Assembly (NCBI GenBank): GCA_030267565.1
Contig: BRXU01000008.1
Location: 1 to 64,000 of the forward strand
From: Pleodorina starrii
Taxonomy: Eukaryota > Chlorophyta > Chlorophyceae > Chlamydomonadales > Volvocaceae
Reading direction: 5' to 3'
Length of the DNA: 64,000 bases
Below are positions 26,919-36,611 of the stretch, one piece after another (positions within the stretch are counted from its first letter, which is position 1; each line of letters begins with the position of its first letter). Below the pieces are notes generated by a model that was not told the origin of the DNA, made no database searches, and worked only from the letters and a program-made list of their open reading frames with translations. Both the position numbers and the translations under genes were made by a program.

Positions 26919-28087
26919 GCTGATAAAGACACAGCGGATGGAGAAGTTTACGCAGGACTGGGCCTACGCTGAGCTCGAGTTCACGACGTGAAAGCAAATC
27001 CGTAAGTTCGAGAGTGTTGTCAGTAAAGTGAGGCCTGTTAGGGCGTGGGCCAAGGCCTCAATTACCAAGAGCGGCTGGCTCTAACCGACTCCGTACGGTC
27101 TGACTGTTTCATCAGTAGCAAGCGGCGACCTTCCACTGGACTTCATTATTACAAAACCCGATATCAACAGAGAGCCCAAGTAAATGAAATTTAGCGACGG
27201 AAAGCGGATGTTGAAATGACGTCGCACGGAGAAGCTGCGAGCCAAAGTGTTAAAAAAAACCGTCAATGCTGTTAATTGATACGTACACGACACGTTGGTG
27301 AAGTAAAGAAACGTCTCACACCAAACTACACATACATATATATGGCCGCCAAATGAACGGACCAACCGCCAACGGCTCGCTTGCTGTGATTGAGTCACTA
27401 CTCAGGAGGTCGGGTTTCATCACCCGGCACACCCAGGACGCATATGCGTACCTAACCAATGTTTGCCCGCCCTGCAAGGGTGGATGACGTGCGTGCGTCG
27501 ACCCAACCCCGCCAGGCCACATGACGGTCGGCAGCGGGGGTGACCCCTGGATGGGTGACAAGCAGCGAGACACATGTGCCCAATAACCCACAAGGGGCAC
27601 GTCTAACCCAGCGTGACTGCAGCAATGACGCACTCCCTCCACAAAAGTCACATGATGAGCGGATGAGCCGTTTCGAAGAATACTATCGAGCAAACTTCAG
27701 TATTGAGATACGAGCGAACGACCCTTGAGCCTTGAGCCCACGCGTGCATCGGTGCCCATCAGCACAAAGGATACCTTTCCCTTACCGTTGCCGGTGCCGG
27801 CCCGGAGAGAGCCTCTGTTGCTCGTGAGCTCGCGCATTGCGATGCGCGCCAACGAAGTGCCAACTTGGGGCTTCGGCCACGACGGCGGGTGTCAGATGTG
27901 GACCGCCCCGCCCGGCGACCCTCTGGGTCCACTGTAACCAGGTGCTTTCATAAGGTACGGTACCTTCATCCGCTGCTACAAACACGTGGGAGCCGCACGA
28001 GGGTCGCGAAGCTCTGTGTGTGTTTCTTCTATCGGTTCACTCGTTTCCAATCTAGGTGGCTCGTGCTGTCTGTTTGTTCAGTTGGGC

Positions 28088-28252
28088 CGTAAACCCGTAA
28101 TCGACAGGAACACCGACTCCACCGATGATTGACAACTCCTTCTTCGCCGCCTCGTAGAACCCCGGCGCGAGCGGCTCGCGCGCATCGGACAACTTGCCTT
28201 TGGAAATCCGAACCCCCTTGCTGACCAGCACCGACCGAAACGCGACACCAGA
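28088..28252 (-). pseudogene. Coding-like fragment cut by the macrosatellite junction
   Basis: Immediately right of the array junction, the minus strand has a 55-codon open frame whose composition resembles a real protein (for example VSKGVRISKGKL, EAAKKELSIIGG, VPVDYGF) and not the Arg/Ala/Pro noise typical of this DNA. It is bounded upstream by TGA at 28,253-28,255 and runs into array sequence at 28,087. I do not recognise the family. It may be an exon or transposon fragment truncated when the array boundary formed. Confidence 0.3.
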
Positions 28253-28344
28253 TCAAAACCCCACGGGAGAAGCGCATCCCGAACCATACCCAGCTCAATG
28301 CACTCCGTCATGCCTGAACATGCTGAGTCGGCACCGGAGAGTAG

Positions 28345-28520
28345 AACCCCGGCGCGACCGGCGCACAAGCGGACTGCGCTGCGGCGACGGCGACCCACGG
28401 TACCCCTGACGGGGCCACGTCGGCGCGCCCCTTCCCTTCCCCCTTTCCCCTTTCCCCTCGCCCGCCGCCGCCGCTGCCGCCGTTTCACACACGGGTTCTG
28501 TACCCCTCCTGCCAAAGCTG
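28345..28520. repeat. Dispersed repeat, copy 1 (partner at about 30,080-30,240)
   Basis: Both places contain the order GACCGGCGC, ACAAGCGGACTGCGCTGCGG, GACGGGGCCACGTCGGCGCG, a C/T tract of variable length, then GCCGCCGTTTCACA and a TACCCCT segment. They are in the same orientation about 1.73 kb apart and have diverged by substitutions and small indels. Function unknown. Confidence 0.7.
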
Positions 28521-28540
28521 CCACGGGGCTCCGCGCCCCC

Positions 28541-28684
28541 CTCACCGCGCTCCCCTCACCGCGCTCCCCTCACCGCGCTCCCCTCACCGCGCCCCCCTCA
28601 CCGCGCTCCCCTCACCGCGCTCCCCTCACCGCGCCCCCCTCACCGCGCCCCCCTCACCGCGCTCCCTTCACCGCGCGCCCCTTC
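28541..28684. repeat. 14-bp minisatellite
   Basis: About ten tandem copies of CTCACCGCGCTCCC with a T/C variant at one position (CGCTCCCC or CGCCCCCC). A shorter (GGCGGA)n run follows at 28,802-28,838. Confidence 0.9.
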
Positions 28685-28884
28685 CCGACCGGATCCCGCC
28701 CGCCCGCAACACCACCCCCCGCGGAACCTGCTCCTGGCTCATGTTGGGAACCCCGGGTTACGGGGCGAGCTGAGTGAGCGGAGTGAGCTGCACCAGTGCC
28801 GGCCGGAGGCGGAGGCGGAGGCGGAGGCAAAGGCGGAGCGGGAGCGCATTCACCCCTCGACGCCAGTAGTTCGCAGCCAAGGAC

Positions 28885-29045
28885 GCCGGCGCTGGTGACG
28901 CCCCTGGCACCCGTGGCTGGCATCCTGCACCGCAGCGCGAGGCGCCATGGCTTGGGCAAGGCCCCCTAATCGATTGGCGGAACTTCCTGGGCGAATGCTC
29001 TGCGGGCTGAGGAGCTGAGGAGTGGGGGAGAGGGCGGGGACGGCG
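28885..29045. repeat. Dispersed repeat, near-identical core (partner at 31,381-31,531)
   Basis: A core of about 100 bp, including GCACCCGTGGCTGGCATCCT and ATCGATTGGCGGAACTTCCT, is shared with 31,384-31,482 with only one or two mismatches; similarity fades after GGCGAATG. In one plus-strand frame both copies read the same peptide (GTRGWHP, then QREAPWLGQGPLIDW), so the repeat may derive from a coding sequence. Confidence 0.8.
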
Positions 29046-30079
29046 AGTCAGCCGGCTGAGACGGCAGGCACAGAGCGGGAAGGGAGCGGGGGTTCCGCCG
29101 CCACCGCCGCCGCTGTTGCCGCTCCGTCAGCCGGTGGCGCTGTTGCTGCCGCGGGTGCCGCAGATCAAGTGGACGGACCGGGCACACGGGTGACGGAGCG
29201 CCCGGTAGGCTGGTCCCCTCGCGCCAGCAGTGGGCGGCCGCCGCATCGGTGCCGGTGGAAATTCGGGCTGAGCAGGATCCGGCGGCAGGGCGCCAAGGAC
29301 CAGCGACTCGGGCGCCCCGGCGCTGGTGACGCCCCGGCAGCAGCTTATTGCTGGGGCTGCTGCTGCTGTTGGTGCGGTGGTGGGTGACGTGTGGCGACGG
29401 AGGCGGCCCCGACGTTGCGGCGGCGACGGCGGCGGTGGTCTGCGGGCCAGGTCGCGGAGGCGGTTCCGGAGCTCATCCCCACGGGCGATAGGCCGGCAGG
29501 CCAGGTGAGTTTTGCGGCGGAGGCGGTACGATAGGTAGCCACAGACCCGCTGCGATGTGGTTGTGCTGTCGTTGCGGCTCGGTCTGGATGCACCGCCGGC
29601 GGCGGAGAGGGTTTGGCAGTTGGTTTGCGACCGGTGCGCTGATGTCGTCGCTGCTGCTGCGACAGCTTCGGATGTTGACGCTCCCTCCGCCCCGCCGGCT
29701 GTTTGCCGTCCTCCTGCAGCCGCCGCCACCGAAGTAGCAGCAGCAGCAGCAATCGCACGAGGTGGGCTCGGCGCCCCTGGTCCCGGAGCCGCGGGGCTCA
29801 AGCGGCGTGGCGGGCGCCGCCGGCGCCGCGTTGCGAGTGCCCTGAGCGGCCACCGCCGCCGCACCCGCCACCGCCAACGCAGCAGCGGCCGCGTCGCCCA
29901 AAGCTTCAGCTGTGCCCGCCCTGAGGGAGGGCAGCATGTTTGCGTGGCTTCGCACGAAGGAGGCAGCGACGCCGGTGGCCGCCGCCGCCGCCGCTGCCGC
30001 GGAGCTGGTCGGAATCGGGGCGGCGAGTCAGCAGCCCATAACCCAAAGCTCCGCGCCCCGCCGCGTGCACTCGATGCCA
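29046..30079. other. G+C-rich low-complexity stretch, no gene firmly supported
   Basis: Long open frames exist on both strands (for example plus 29,557-30,141 and minus 29,127-30,092) but they are Ala/Arg/Pro-rich and overlap each other. One plus-strand segment ending CCAG/GTGAGT at 29,504/29,505 has a good splice-donor shape and a balanced peptide upstream of it (VAEAVPELIPTGDRPAG), so a spliced plus-strand gene is possible. I found no matching acceptor that continues the frame well. Confidence 0.3.
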
Positions 30080-30319
30080 CGACCGGCGCCACAAGCGGAC
30101 TGCGCTGCGGCGGCGGTGACGACGGCCCAAACCCACGATAACCCTCGACGGGGCCACGTCGGCGCGCCCCTTTCCCTCCCCCTCCCCCTCCCCTGCAGCC
30201 GCCGTTTCACATACGGGCTTCTTACCCCTACTTCCAAATCTGGTTCACCCTCCCCCGGGTAGCCGCAGCCCCAGGGCAAAGCACATCAGCTGCGGCGCCT
30301 TGTCGGTCCCGGTGCCCGC

Positions 30320-30799
30320 GTGCCGCGGTTCCTGCTAGCCGGCACCAGCACCTACACACTGGTAACCTCGCCGCCGCCGCCGCCGCCGCCGATCAGCAGC
30401 CCGGCGCCCTCGCCGCCGCTGTCCGTTAGCACCGGCACGTCCGCCGCCGCGCGCTCCACTACTTCAGCACCCATACGCAGGGCTGGCGGCGACGGTGGCG
30501 GCCGGGGTCGGGACGACAGGCGCGGCGCGGACACGGGGCGCGATGCGGAGCGCGGAGGCGAACGGTCGCGTCGCTCCACGCATGACGGCCGCGCGACGCC
30601 CGTCTCGTCTCCGCTCCACTCGCCACAGTCATCTGGCCGGTCGCCGCAGCAACTGCCATTGCCGTCGAAGCCAAAGACTCGCGCTGCCGGAGCGGCGGCG
30701 GTGCTGATGGACCTGCCATCACGCGTTCTCGCCGCGATCGAGCGCTCGCCGCAGCCCCGGCCCACGAACACGCAGCGGGAGCGACAGCGGAGGCGGTAG
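30320..30799 (+). CDS. Weak candidate coding frame, 159 codons, unknown function
   Basis: The open frame begins at an ATG, has a Pro run and a Ser/Thr/Arg-rich middle, then a more protein-like C-terminal part (VLMDLPSRVLAAIERSPQ). The LPSRVLAAI stretch faintly resembles the start of an F-box but is too short and too close to the end to call. High G+C makes open frames of this size expected by chance. It may be an exon of a longer gene or nothing. Confidence 0.22.
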   Translation: MPRFLLAGTSTYTLVTSPPPPPPPISSPAPSPPLSVSTGTSAAARSTTSAPIRRAGGDGGGRGRDDRRGADTGRDAERGGERSRRSTHDGRATPVSSPLHSPQSSGRSPQQLPLPSKPKTRAAGAAAVLMDLPSRVLAAIERSPQPRPTNTQRERQRRR

Positions 30800-30888
30800 C
30801 AAAGGAGAAACCTCAGCGATGGGACAGCGGCGGCGCGACAGCAGCGGAGAGGGAGAGGGAGGGGTCAATTGGCTACACAAAAGGCATC

Positions 30889-30946
30889 TGGTTTGGTCTG
30901 GATTGACACTACTGGCTTCACAGTTTAAGGTCCTGGGTTTGATTCC
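30889..30946 (+). mobile_element. tRNA-promoter-like (SINE-type) trace
   Basis: An A-box-like TGGTTTGGTCTGG (30,889-30,901) is followed 33 bp later by a B-box-like GGGTTTGATTCCC (30,935-30,947), the spacing of an internal RNA polymerase III promoter. It sits in a less G+C-rich island. The cloverleaf is not complete, so it is not a functional tRNA; a degraded tRNA-derived SINE head is the best reading. No target duplication was found. Confidence 0.45.
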
Positions 30947-30966
30947 CGGGGACGAACAGCTGGGGG

Positions 30967-31090
30967 ATGCAAACGCACCCACCGTCACAGCAGCCGCAGC
31001 CGCAGCCGCAGCAGACAGGGTCCGGGGACCCGTCGCCGTCGCCACACCCGAACCCGCACCCCTTGCAGCAGCAGCAGCAGCAGCAGCACA
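30967..31090. repeat. CCGCAG and CAG microsatellites
   Basis: A hexameric CAGCCG run at about 30,988-31,012 and a CAG run at about 31,066-31,088 lie 55 bp apart, separated by non-repetitive sequence. Confidence 0.85.
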
Positions 31091-31108
31091 CGTGGGACCT
31101 GCCGCCTG

Positions 31109-31534
31109 ATGCGCCTTCAGCGGGAACTGGCGTCGCGGCAGCCGGCGTCGCGCGCTTGCACATCGCCGGTGCCGCCGTCGGGCAAGGACGCTTACGCCGC
31201 CGCCGCCGGCAGCCAAAAGAGGACCTCAGCGGAGGAGGTGCAGTGGCCGCCGCCGCCGCCGCAGCCGCGGGCGCCGCCGCCATCGGAGGCAGGGCAGGGC
31301 CATGGGCAGATCCGGGGCACCGCCTCCGAGGTGGTGTTGTCGCGGTGGGGGGAGCTGCTGGGCTCCGCGGGGGCACAGGGACACGCCCCTGGCACCCGTG
31401 GCTGGCATCCTGTACCGCAGCGCGAGGCGCCATGGCTTGGGCAAGGCCCCCTAATCGATTGGCGGAACTTCCTGGGCGAATGGCGGGCGGAGGGGCTGAG
31501 GAGCGGTGGGGATTGGGGAGGGCGGGGACGGTGA
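31109..31534 (+). CDS. Weak candidate coding frame, 141 codons
   Basis: This plus-strand frame reads a fairly balanced peptide (GKDAYAAAAGSQKRTSAEEV, then GTASEVVLSRWGELLG) and includes the second copy of the dispersed repeat near its end (QREAPWLGQGPLIDW). The repeat preserves the same frame at 28,898-28,995. No family is recognised and the ATG is only the first available one. It could be a transposon-derived exon. Confidence 0.25.
   Translation: MRLQRELASRQPASRACTSPVPPSGKDAYAAAAGSQKRTSAEEVQWPPPPPQPRAPPPSEAGQGHGQIRGTASEVVLSRWGELLGSAGAQGHAPGTRGWHPVPQREAPWLGQGPLIDWRNFLGEWRAEGLRSGGDWGGRGR
31381..31531. repeat. Dispersed repeat, copy 2 (partner at 28,885-29,045)
   Basis: Second copy of the near-identical core of about 100 bp described at 28,885. 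The sequence to the left of the core is unrelated in the two copies, so the shared block has a sharp left edge at ACGCCCCTGGCACCC. Confidence 0.8.
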
Positions 31535-32786
31535 TGCGCCTTCAGCCGCGCGCTTCATTACTTCAGCACCCGCACGCGTGCACACACATACACACGGCCG
31601 TGAGAGCACACATTGGACACGCGAGCGCCCGGTCTACCGCGCAACCCAGGCGCTAGAGCGACGAGAACCAGGGGAGGGCGGGCGGGCACCCGTACCGCTA
31701 GACCCTAGAGCTGACAACTCCCCGTCGACGGTCTCCCGCAACAAGAAGGCTTGCCTCCCCTTGCGCCACAAACCGCATTTTGGGAAGGAAACCCAAAACA
31801 ATAAATACCCAAACACAGCCTGCCATGGTTCGAACCGTCCGGCCACCCAACCAACTGTATCCCTAACCTCCCATCCGACCGTCCCGTGGGTCGCCTCCTC
31901 GTACCTCGTACCTCGTACCTCGCTCGGTCATTTCCATTCCACTCCTGCGTACCGTACCCTGCGATGACGATAGGGAGGATGTCGTATGATGAGGATGTCG
32001 TACACCAGCATGCGGCCACGGCACGCATGCAAGCCACGCGTCGGCGCCACCAGCGGCACAGAGCAGCGGCGCCATCGCATAGCTCGGCACGCCGACCACG
32101 GTGGGGCGGAGTTGCGGCTGCACCGGGGGGGGGGGGCTGCGCAGGCGCGGACGGCGCCTCCGGTGGCAGTGTGGCGGAGGCGCGGCAATTGTCGTACCCC
32201 ATAGCTGCTGCCGTACTCGACTTGCAGCGGCCTCGCCGCCACCATCCGTCAGCTTGATTCGATGATTTGATGCAACGTGCTTCCCGGCTACGGGGGCCCG
32301 CAGCCGCAGCAGCAGGTGCAAAAGCAGCAGCCGCTGTTCCCGGGAGCCCAGGCCGCCTGCTGCCCGCAACCAGAGGGCCAGCTTGATTCGATGAATGGTG
32401 CCCGAGTATGTCGGCGCAGGGCGCTACGGTAAGGATGGAGCGATGGAGCGGGCGCTCGAGGGCGGGTCCACGGACACACGACGTGAAGTGGCGGCACAGC
32501 TGCGCCGTACTGGTGTCGAGGTGCCGGCCTCAAGCGCACGCGACCCGCCCATGAGCCGCGGAGCAAACTGCTCACGCATCCCTGCAGGTACCTTCGCACT
32601 TTCAACCGCCGTCCCTCCAATTCTCCACACCGTACTTTCCCCGTGTTTCGGGCTGACGACGGCAGTTGCGGTGGCAGCAGGTTCGCTACTGTCGGACCGC
32701 TCTGCTCCGCTCCGCTCTGCTCCGCTCTGTCCGCTCTGCTCCGCTCCATTCCGTGCCGGCGCCTTCCCCCGCAACACCCCAAACAC
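31535..32786. other. Intergenic stretch with short simple repeats
   Basis: No gene is supported. It holds a CA-rich patch near 31,580, three tandem GTACCTC units (31,901-31,921), a repeated GAGGATGTCGTA (about 31,975 and 31,991), a G-run near 32,128 and a CTCTGCTCCGCTC-type repeat (about 32,697-32,750). GGTTCGAACC at about 31,829 resembles a B box, but no A box is at the right distance. Confidence 0.5.
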
Positions 32787-33282
32787 CTAGCGTTCCAAGC
32801 AGCCTTTAAACTCGATAGTAAGGTCTTCCAGAGGGCTTGACGTGATTAAGAGAAGAGAACTCCATATGGATTTGGGACACGGTAAGTCTGCGTCGGACGT
32901 ATGATACTGAATCGGCGGCTATATTTGCATCATGTGCGAGCAGTAATTAGCAAAGAGGACTTTCTATTACAGCAGTAGCTAAATAGAGTCCGGAACTCAG
33001 CATAAACCGAGGTGGTTGGTGCTGTGGGGCCTTATGCTGCTGGTTTCCGGCGAGGTTTAGGCGAGGCCGCGTCCAAGGACCCTATCCAGCTACTGCTGTA
33101 TATAGTTTCCTCTTTGCTAAATACTGCTCGCACATGATGCAAATATAGCTTCCGGTTCGATATCATACGTCCGACTCAGACTTACCGTGTCCCAAATCCC
33201 TATGGAGTTAACTCCTCTCTTAATCACGGCAAGCCCTCTGGAAGACCTAACTATCGAGTTTAAAGGCTGTTGGGAACGCTAG
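32787..33282. mobile_element. Foldback MITE with about 205-bp terminal inverted repeats
   Basis: The left arm (32,787-32,991) and the reverse complement of the right arm (33,077-33,282) match almost throughout. Shared landmarks are CAGCCTTTAAACTCGATAGT, AGGTCTTCCAGAGGGCTTG, GATTTGGGACACGGTAAGTC, ATATTTGCATCATGTGCGAG, TAGCAAAGAGGA and ACAGCAGTAGCT. The spacer is 85 bp. Ends read CTAGCGTTCC... and ...GGAACGCTAG, so the target duplication is TA or CTAG. There is no transposase, so it is a non-autonomous DNA element. It is clearly less G+C-rich than its surroundings. Confidence 0.88.
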
Positions 33283-34016
33283 GAATCAGCGCAACGCAAA
33301 TTGGCCCGGTGGGAGTCAGCTGCGCGTTTCCAACGGGCGCCTGCAGGCACGTTAATCAACACCCACGTTTAATTGCTGGATATGCAATGGAAATTCATCA
33401 TGCTTCGCTGCCGATACAGGCTCGGGCGTGGTGGCAAGTGCAACATCCTCCGCAACGTCGTCACAGGCACAGATCCTGCGCGGCTACAACTATAGCTGTT
33501 GGAAGGAGGTGGCTCGCAACGTTAAGGTGATTATGGGCCAAACTCAACATGTGCAAGAGTATGGGCAAGCAACGGGGATGAAGCATCTGTCGTTGTTTTC
33601 CGTGCTGTGGCTGATTCAAGGAGGCCGCTTAAGGTTCCTGTTAATACTGCAAGCATTGACATGAATGCAATATCGGCTAGGCCATGTTGAGGGGCGCGGA
33701 AGCGGGACACGTTCTGCAGCTGTCACTCAAAACGCGAAGCGTGCTTCCACAGGTCTATTCGCGGTTTACCCATCCCTTGTCAAATGGTCATAAATCACGA
33801 GACATGCACCCAGCGAGGCTTCTCGGTGGTCGAGTGAACGGCTACTGGCAACCAAACATGCATGCTTTTGTTGAGCTGGGTTGAGCAGCTGCATCACTAC
33901 TCGGTCCGGGCACACCCAAGCTCCTGCACAACTCCTCCACCCCTCTTGTGTGGCCTGCTGCCCCTCACCAGTCGTCGCTGTTCTCCCTCACCTTTGTGTC
34001 GTCCGTTTCCCCGCAG

Positions 34017-34184
34017 ACCGACAGCTGTACGCCTGTACCCTGTCGGCGACAACCAACGGGCCAACCCCTCCTGCAACGCCAGAGATTTGCGCACCACTAC
34101 CTACCGGCTACCGCTCGCTGTCCAAGACATTTACAGGCCCACGCCGCATCCCCCCAGCGCGCGGCATAAGCCCCTCGCCCTCAG
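34017..34184 (+). other. Candidate internal exon in the head module
   Basis: A pyrimidine-rich tract ending TTTCCCCGCAG (34,016) and a donor CTCAG/GTACGC (34,184/34,185) bracket 168 bp (exactly 56 codons). Two of three plus-strand frames are open. The second module carries the same exon at 42,141-42,308 with both splice sites intact. The neighbouring exons were not identified, so reading frame and product are unknown. Confidence 0.3.
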
Positions 34185-34531
34185 GTACGCACGTCATACG
34201 CAATGACCCCAATTCGTACTAGATCCGGAGCGGGGGCTCGCGTAACCGCCGCGGCCCTTACTCCGTCCAACACCCGCGGGTGGGGCGGATGGCGCACTCA
34301 GCGGGGTTACGGCGACCGTGGCGGTTGACGGGTACGGTAGGTCGGTTAGTGCGTGCGTCGGCGCAGTGTGCATGGCGCGTGTTTGGGGGAACATAGATGT
34401 CCCCCGGGGCTCCCAGCCGGCAGGGCTGGAGGGTTTGTGGCGGGCTGGCGACTGGGGTCCACGTCTGGGCCCTGGGCACATGTGCGGCATCGAGGGCGGC
34501 TGTTTGCAGCGGCAGGGGGACTGCTGCGGGT

Positions 34532-35169
34532 GGGGAGAGCGTGTGGGAAACGCCATTGTTCAGCACAGGAGCCTGCCCCGCTACATCAATGGGGGGGAAG
34601 GGGGTGCGGGTTTGGCACTGGAATGAACGACTTGAGAAGTGGCAGCCAGCAGACCGAAAGAGCAGACCGCAAGTGCCGACCCGCACCCTCCGTGTTTCTG
34701 AATGCCGACCCGCCCCCCCATTGATGTAGTGGCATTTGGGACGGAGGGTCACAAACGACGAGGAAATGCCCAATAAACCCTTTTGGGTTCGGGGTGGGTA
34801 TGTAATGCCGGCTGGCAGGCGGACGGTGCAGAATGTGCGCGCCAAAGCCTCGGGGAAGTGAGCCTCTAACGGCCCCCACCAGACCGAAGAAATCCTCTAA
34901 ATTGGGGGTGTCTAACCGAATTGGGGAGGGGCACCATCCGGCTGTGGCTGAGGGGTTATGAATGAGACTTGAAATGCCCAATAAACCCTTTTGGGTTCGG
35001 GGTGGGTATATTATGCCGGCTGGCAGGCGGACGGTGCAGCATGTGCGCGCCAAAGCCTTGGGGAGGTGGGCTTCTAAGCCCCCCCACCAGACCGAAGAAT
35101 TGGGAGGCCAGTCGGATGGTGGGCAGATCCTGTGCTGAACGATGGGGTTTCCTAGACGCTCTCCTCCCC
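34532..35169. repeat. Nested inverted and direct repeats inside the head module
   Basis: The plus strand at 34,532-34,578 (GGGGAGAGCGTGTGGGAAAC, TTGTTCAGCACAGGA) is repeated in inverted, diverged form at 35,121-35,169. Between them is a direct repeat 208 bp apart: AAATGCCCAATAAACCCTTT begins at 34,764 and again at 34,972, each followed by GCCGGCTGGCAGGCGGACGG and CACCAGACCGAAGAA. The second module has the same arrangement (42,901 and 43,109). It may be the remains of a mobile element. Confidence 0.7.
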
Positions 35170-35323
35170 TGCGGTTGACTCCCCGCTGTAGCAGATGGCG
35201 GCCCTCCCGTGCATGTGTCCAGGTCCTGGGGGTTGGGCACCGGCTGTCAGCTTGCTGCATGCTTTCTAGCGTTGTCGGGTGGGGGGCTCGGGAGGCATTT
35301 GTGTTTCCCCTAGGCGTGCTGTG

Positions 35324-35512
35324 CTAGTCGCAGGCTGTGTCGCGGCATTCACGTACCGCCTGCTGTACACTCAAACCGCTTCGGGTGCCGTACCTCTGTT
35401 GCCGAGGCGTGGTGATTGCGGGATGCAGGGGGGATGGCTTAAGGTCTCGACGTTTTGCCCTCTTGCGTGCCCCGTCCTCGAGGTCAAGCTCATCCCCATG
35501 GACGGTATCCAT
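35324..35512 (-). CDS. Candidate first exon with nuclear-localisation-like signal (copy A)
   Basis: A minus-strand frame of 62 codons starts at an ATG (35,512) and reads MDTVHGDELDLEDGARKR followed by AKRRDLK, an acidic start and a basic cluster of the type that serves as a nuclear localisation signal. A possible donor (CAACAGAG/GTACGG) lies after about 40 codons, so the later residues may be intron. The duplicate at 43,461-43,649 keeps the frame with one silent (GCA to GCC) and one Leu/Phe change. Function unknown. Confidence 0.38.
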   Translation of the reverse strand: MDTVHGDELDLEDGARKRAKRRDLKPSPLHPAITTPRQQRYGTRSGLSVQQAVRECRDTACD

Positions 35513-35690
35513 TTCCTACTTTACTGTCCTCATCATCCTCCCTGTTTCCCCTGTCCCCTTGATTTTGTCCTTGACCCCTCGTTGTATGTCCCCCCTTCCC
35601 TCCCCTGGCCCCCACGCGAGGAGCTCACACTCGGCTCGGCGTCACGGAGAGCAGGAAGGAATACCCAGAGGCCGCTCGCCGCCGTCGACG

Positions 35691-35798
35691 GAGCCGCCAA
35701 GCCCCTCGCCGCCGTCGACGGAGCCGCCGCCGCCGACACCGCCACCGCCGCCCCCGCCGCCGCCGCCGCTGCCACCACCGCCCCCGCCGCCACCACCA

Positions 35799-35830
<32 letters not shown>

Positions 35831-36576
35831 TCCACCGCCGCCGCCACCACCGCCGCCGCCTCCGCCACCGCCCCCCCCCACCACCGCCCCCACCACCCCC
35901 GCCACCATCGCCGCCACCTACGCCGCCGCCCCCGCCGCCGCCATCACCGCCCCCGCCGCCTCCGCCGCGCGCGCCTCCCGCCCCACCGCCGCCACCGCCT
36001 CCGCCCCCCCCACCGCCGCCAACTCCGCCACCCCGGCCGCCCCCACCGCCCCCGCCGCCGCCCCCGCCGCCAACTCCACCGCCGCCACCGCCGTCGCCTC
36101 CAAGCTTCTCGCCGCCGTCGCCGGAGCCGCCGCCGCCGCCGCCCAGCCCCTCGCTTCCGTCGCCGGAGCCGCCCAGCCCCTCGCCGCCGACGTCGCCGCC
36201 GCCCAGCCCTTCGCCGCCGTCGCTGGAGCCGCCCAGCCCCTCGTCGCCATCGCCGCCGCCGCCTAGTTTCTAGCCGCCGTAGCCGGAGCCGCCCAGCCCC
36301 TCGCCGCCGACGTCGCCGCCGCCTCCCAGCCCCTCGCCGCCGTCGCCGCCGTCGCGGGAGCCGCCCAGCCCCTTGCCACCGTCGCTGGAGCCGCCCAGCC
36401 CCTCGCCGCCGTCGACGGAGCCGCCGCCGCCGACACCGCCACCGCCGCCCCCGCCGCCGCCGCCGCTGCCACCACCGCCCCCGCCGCCACCACCACCGCC
36501 GCCGCCTCAACCGCCCCCACCACCACCTTCGCCACAGCCTCAACCGCCGCCGCCACCACCGCCGCCGCCGCCTCCC

Positions 36577-36611
<35 letters not shown>

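Larger units (their letters stand above)
1..28087. repeat. Macrosatellite: six head-to-tail units of about 4.83 kb
   Basis: The same sequence recurs in the same orientation. Using the GCCTGCAGGC site as a marker, units begin at 1, 4799, 9639, 14465, 19292 and 24137, giving lengths of 4798, 4840, 4826, 4827 and 4845 bp; the sixth unit ends abruptly at 28,087 after about 3.95 kb. Copies differ by scattered substitutions and small indels, mostly in microsatellites. Each unit holds one minus-strand four-exon gene plus an intergenic segment of about 1.4-1.9 kb. The left edge of the window lies inside a unit, so the array extends further left. Near-identity implies recent amplification or ongoing homogenisation. 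Confidence 0.97.
33483..35690. repeat. Head module, copy A (segmental duplication)
   Basis: The module starts at GCTACAACTATAGCTGTTGG and matches 41,607 onward at an offset of 8,124 bp, with a few substitutions and small indels (offset 8,137 by the right part). The match continues past CACGGAGAGCAGGAAGG into the proline-type repeats. Contents: a candidate spliced exon, a nested set of direct and inverted repeats, and a conserved minus-strand frame with a nuclear-localisation-like signal. Confidence 0.93.

Noticed and set aside
30889..30960. Functional tRNA gene
   Set aside because: Only the internal promoter boxes and T-arm-like part fit. A matching acceptor stem and anticodon arm are missing.
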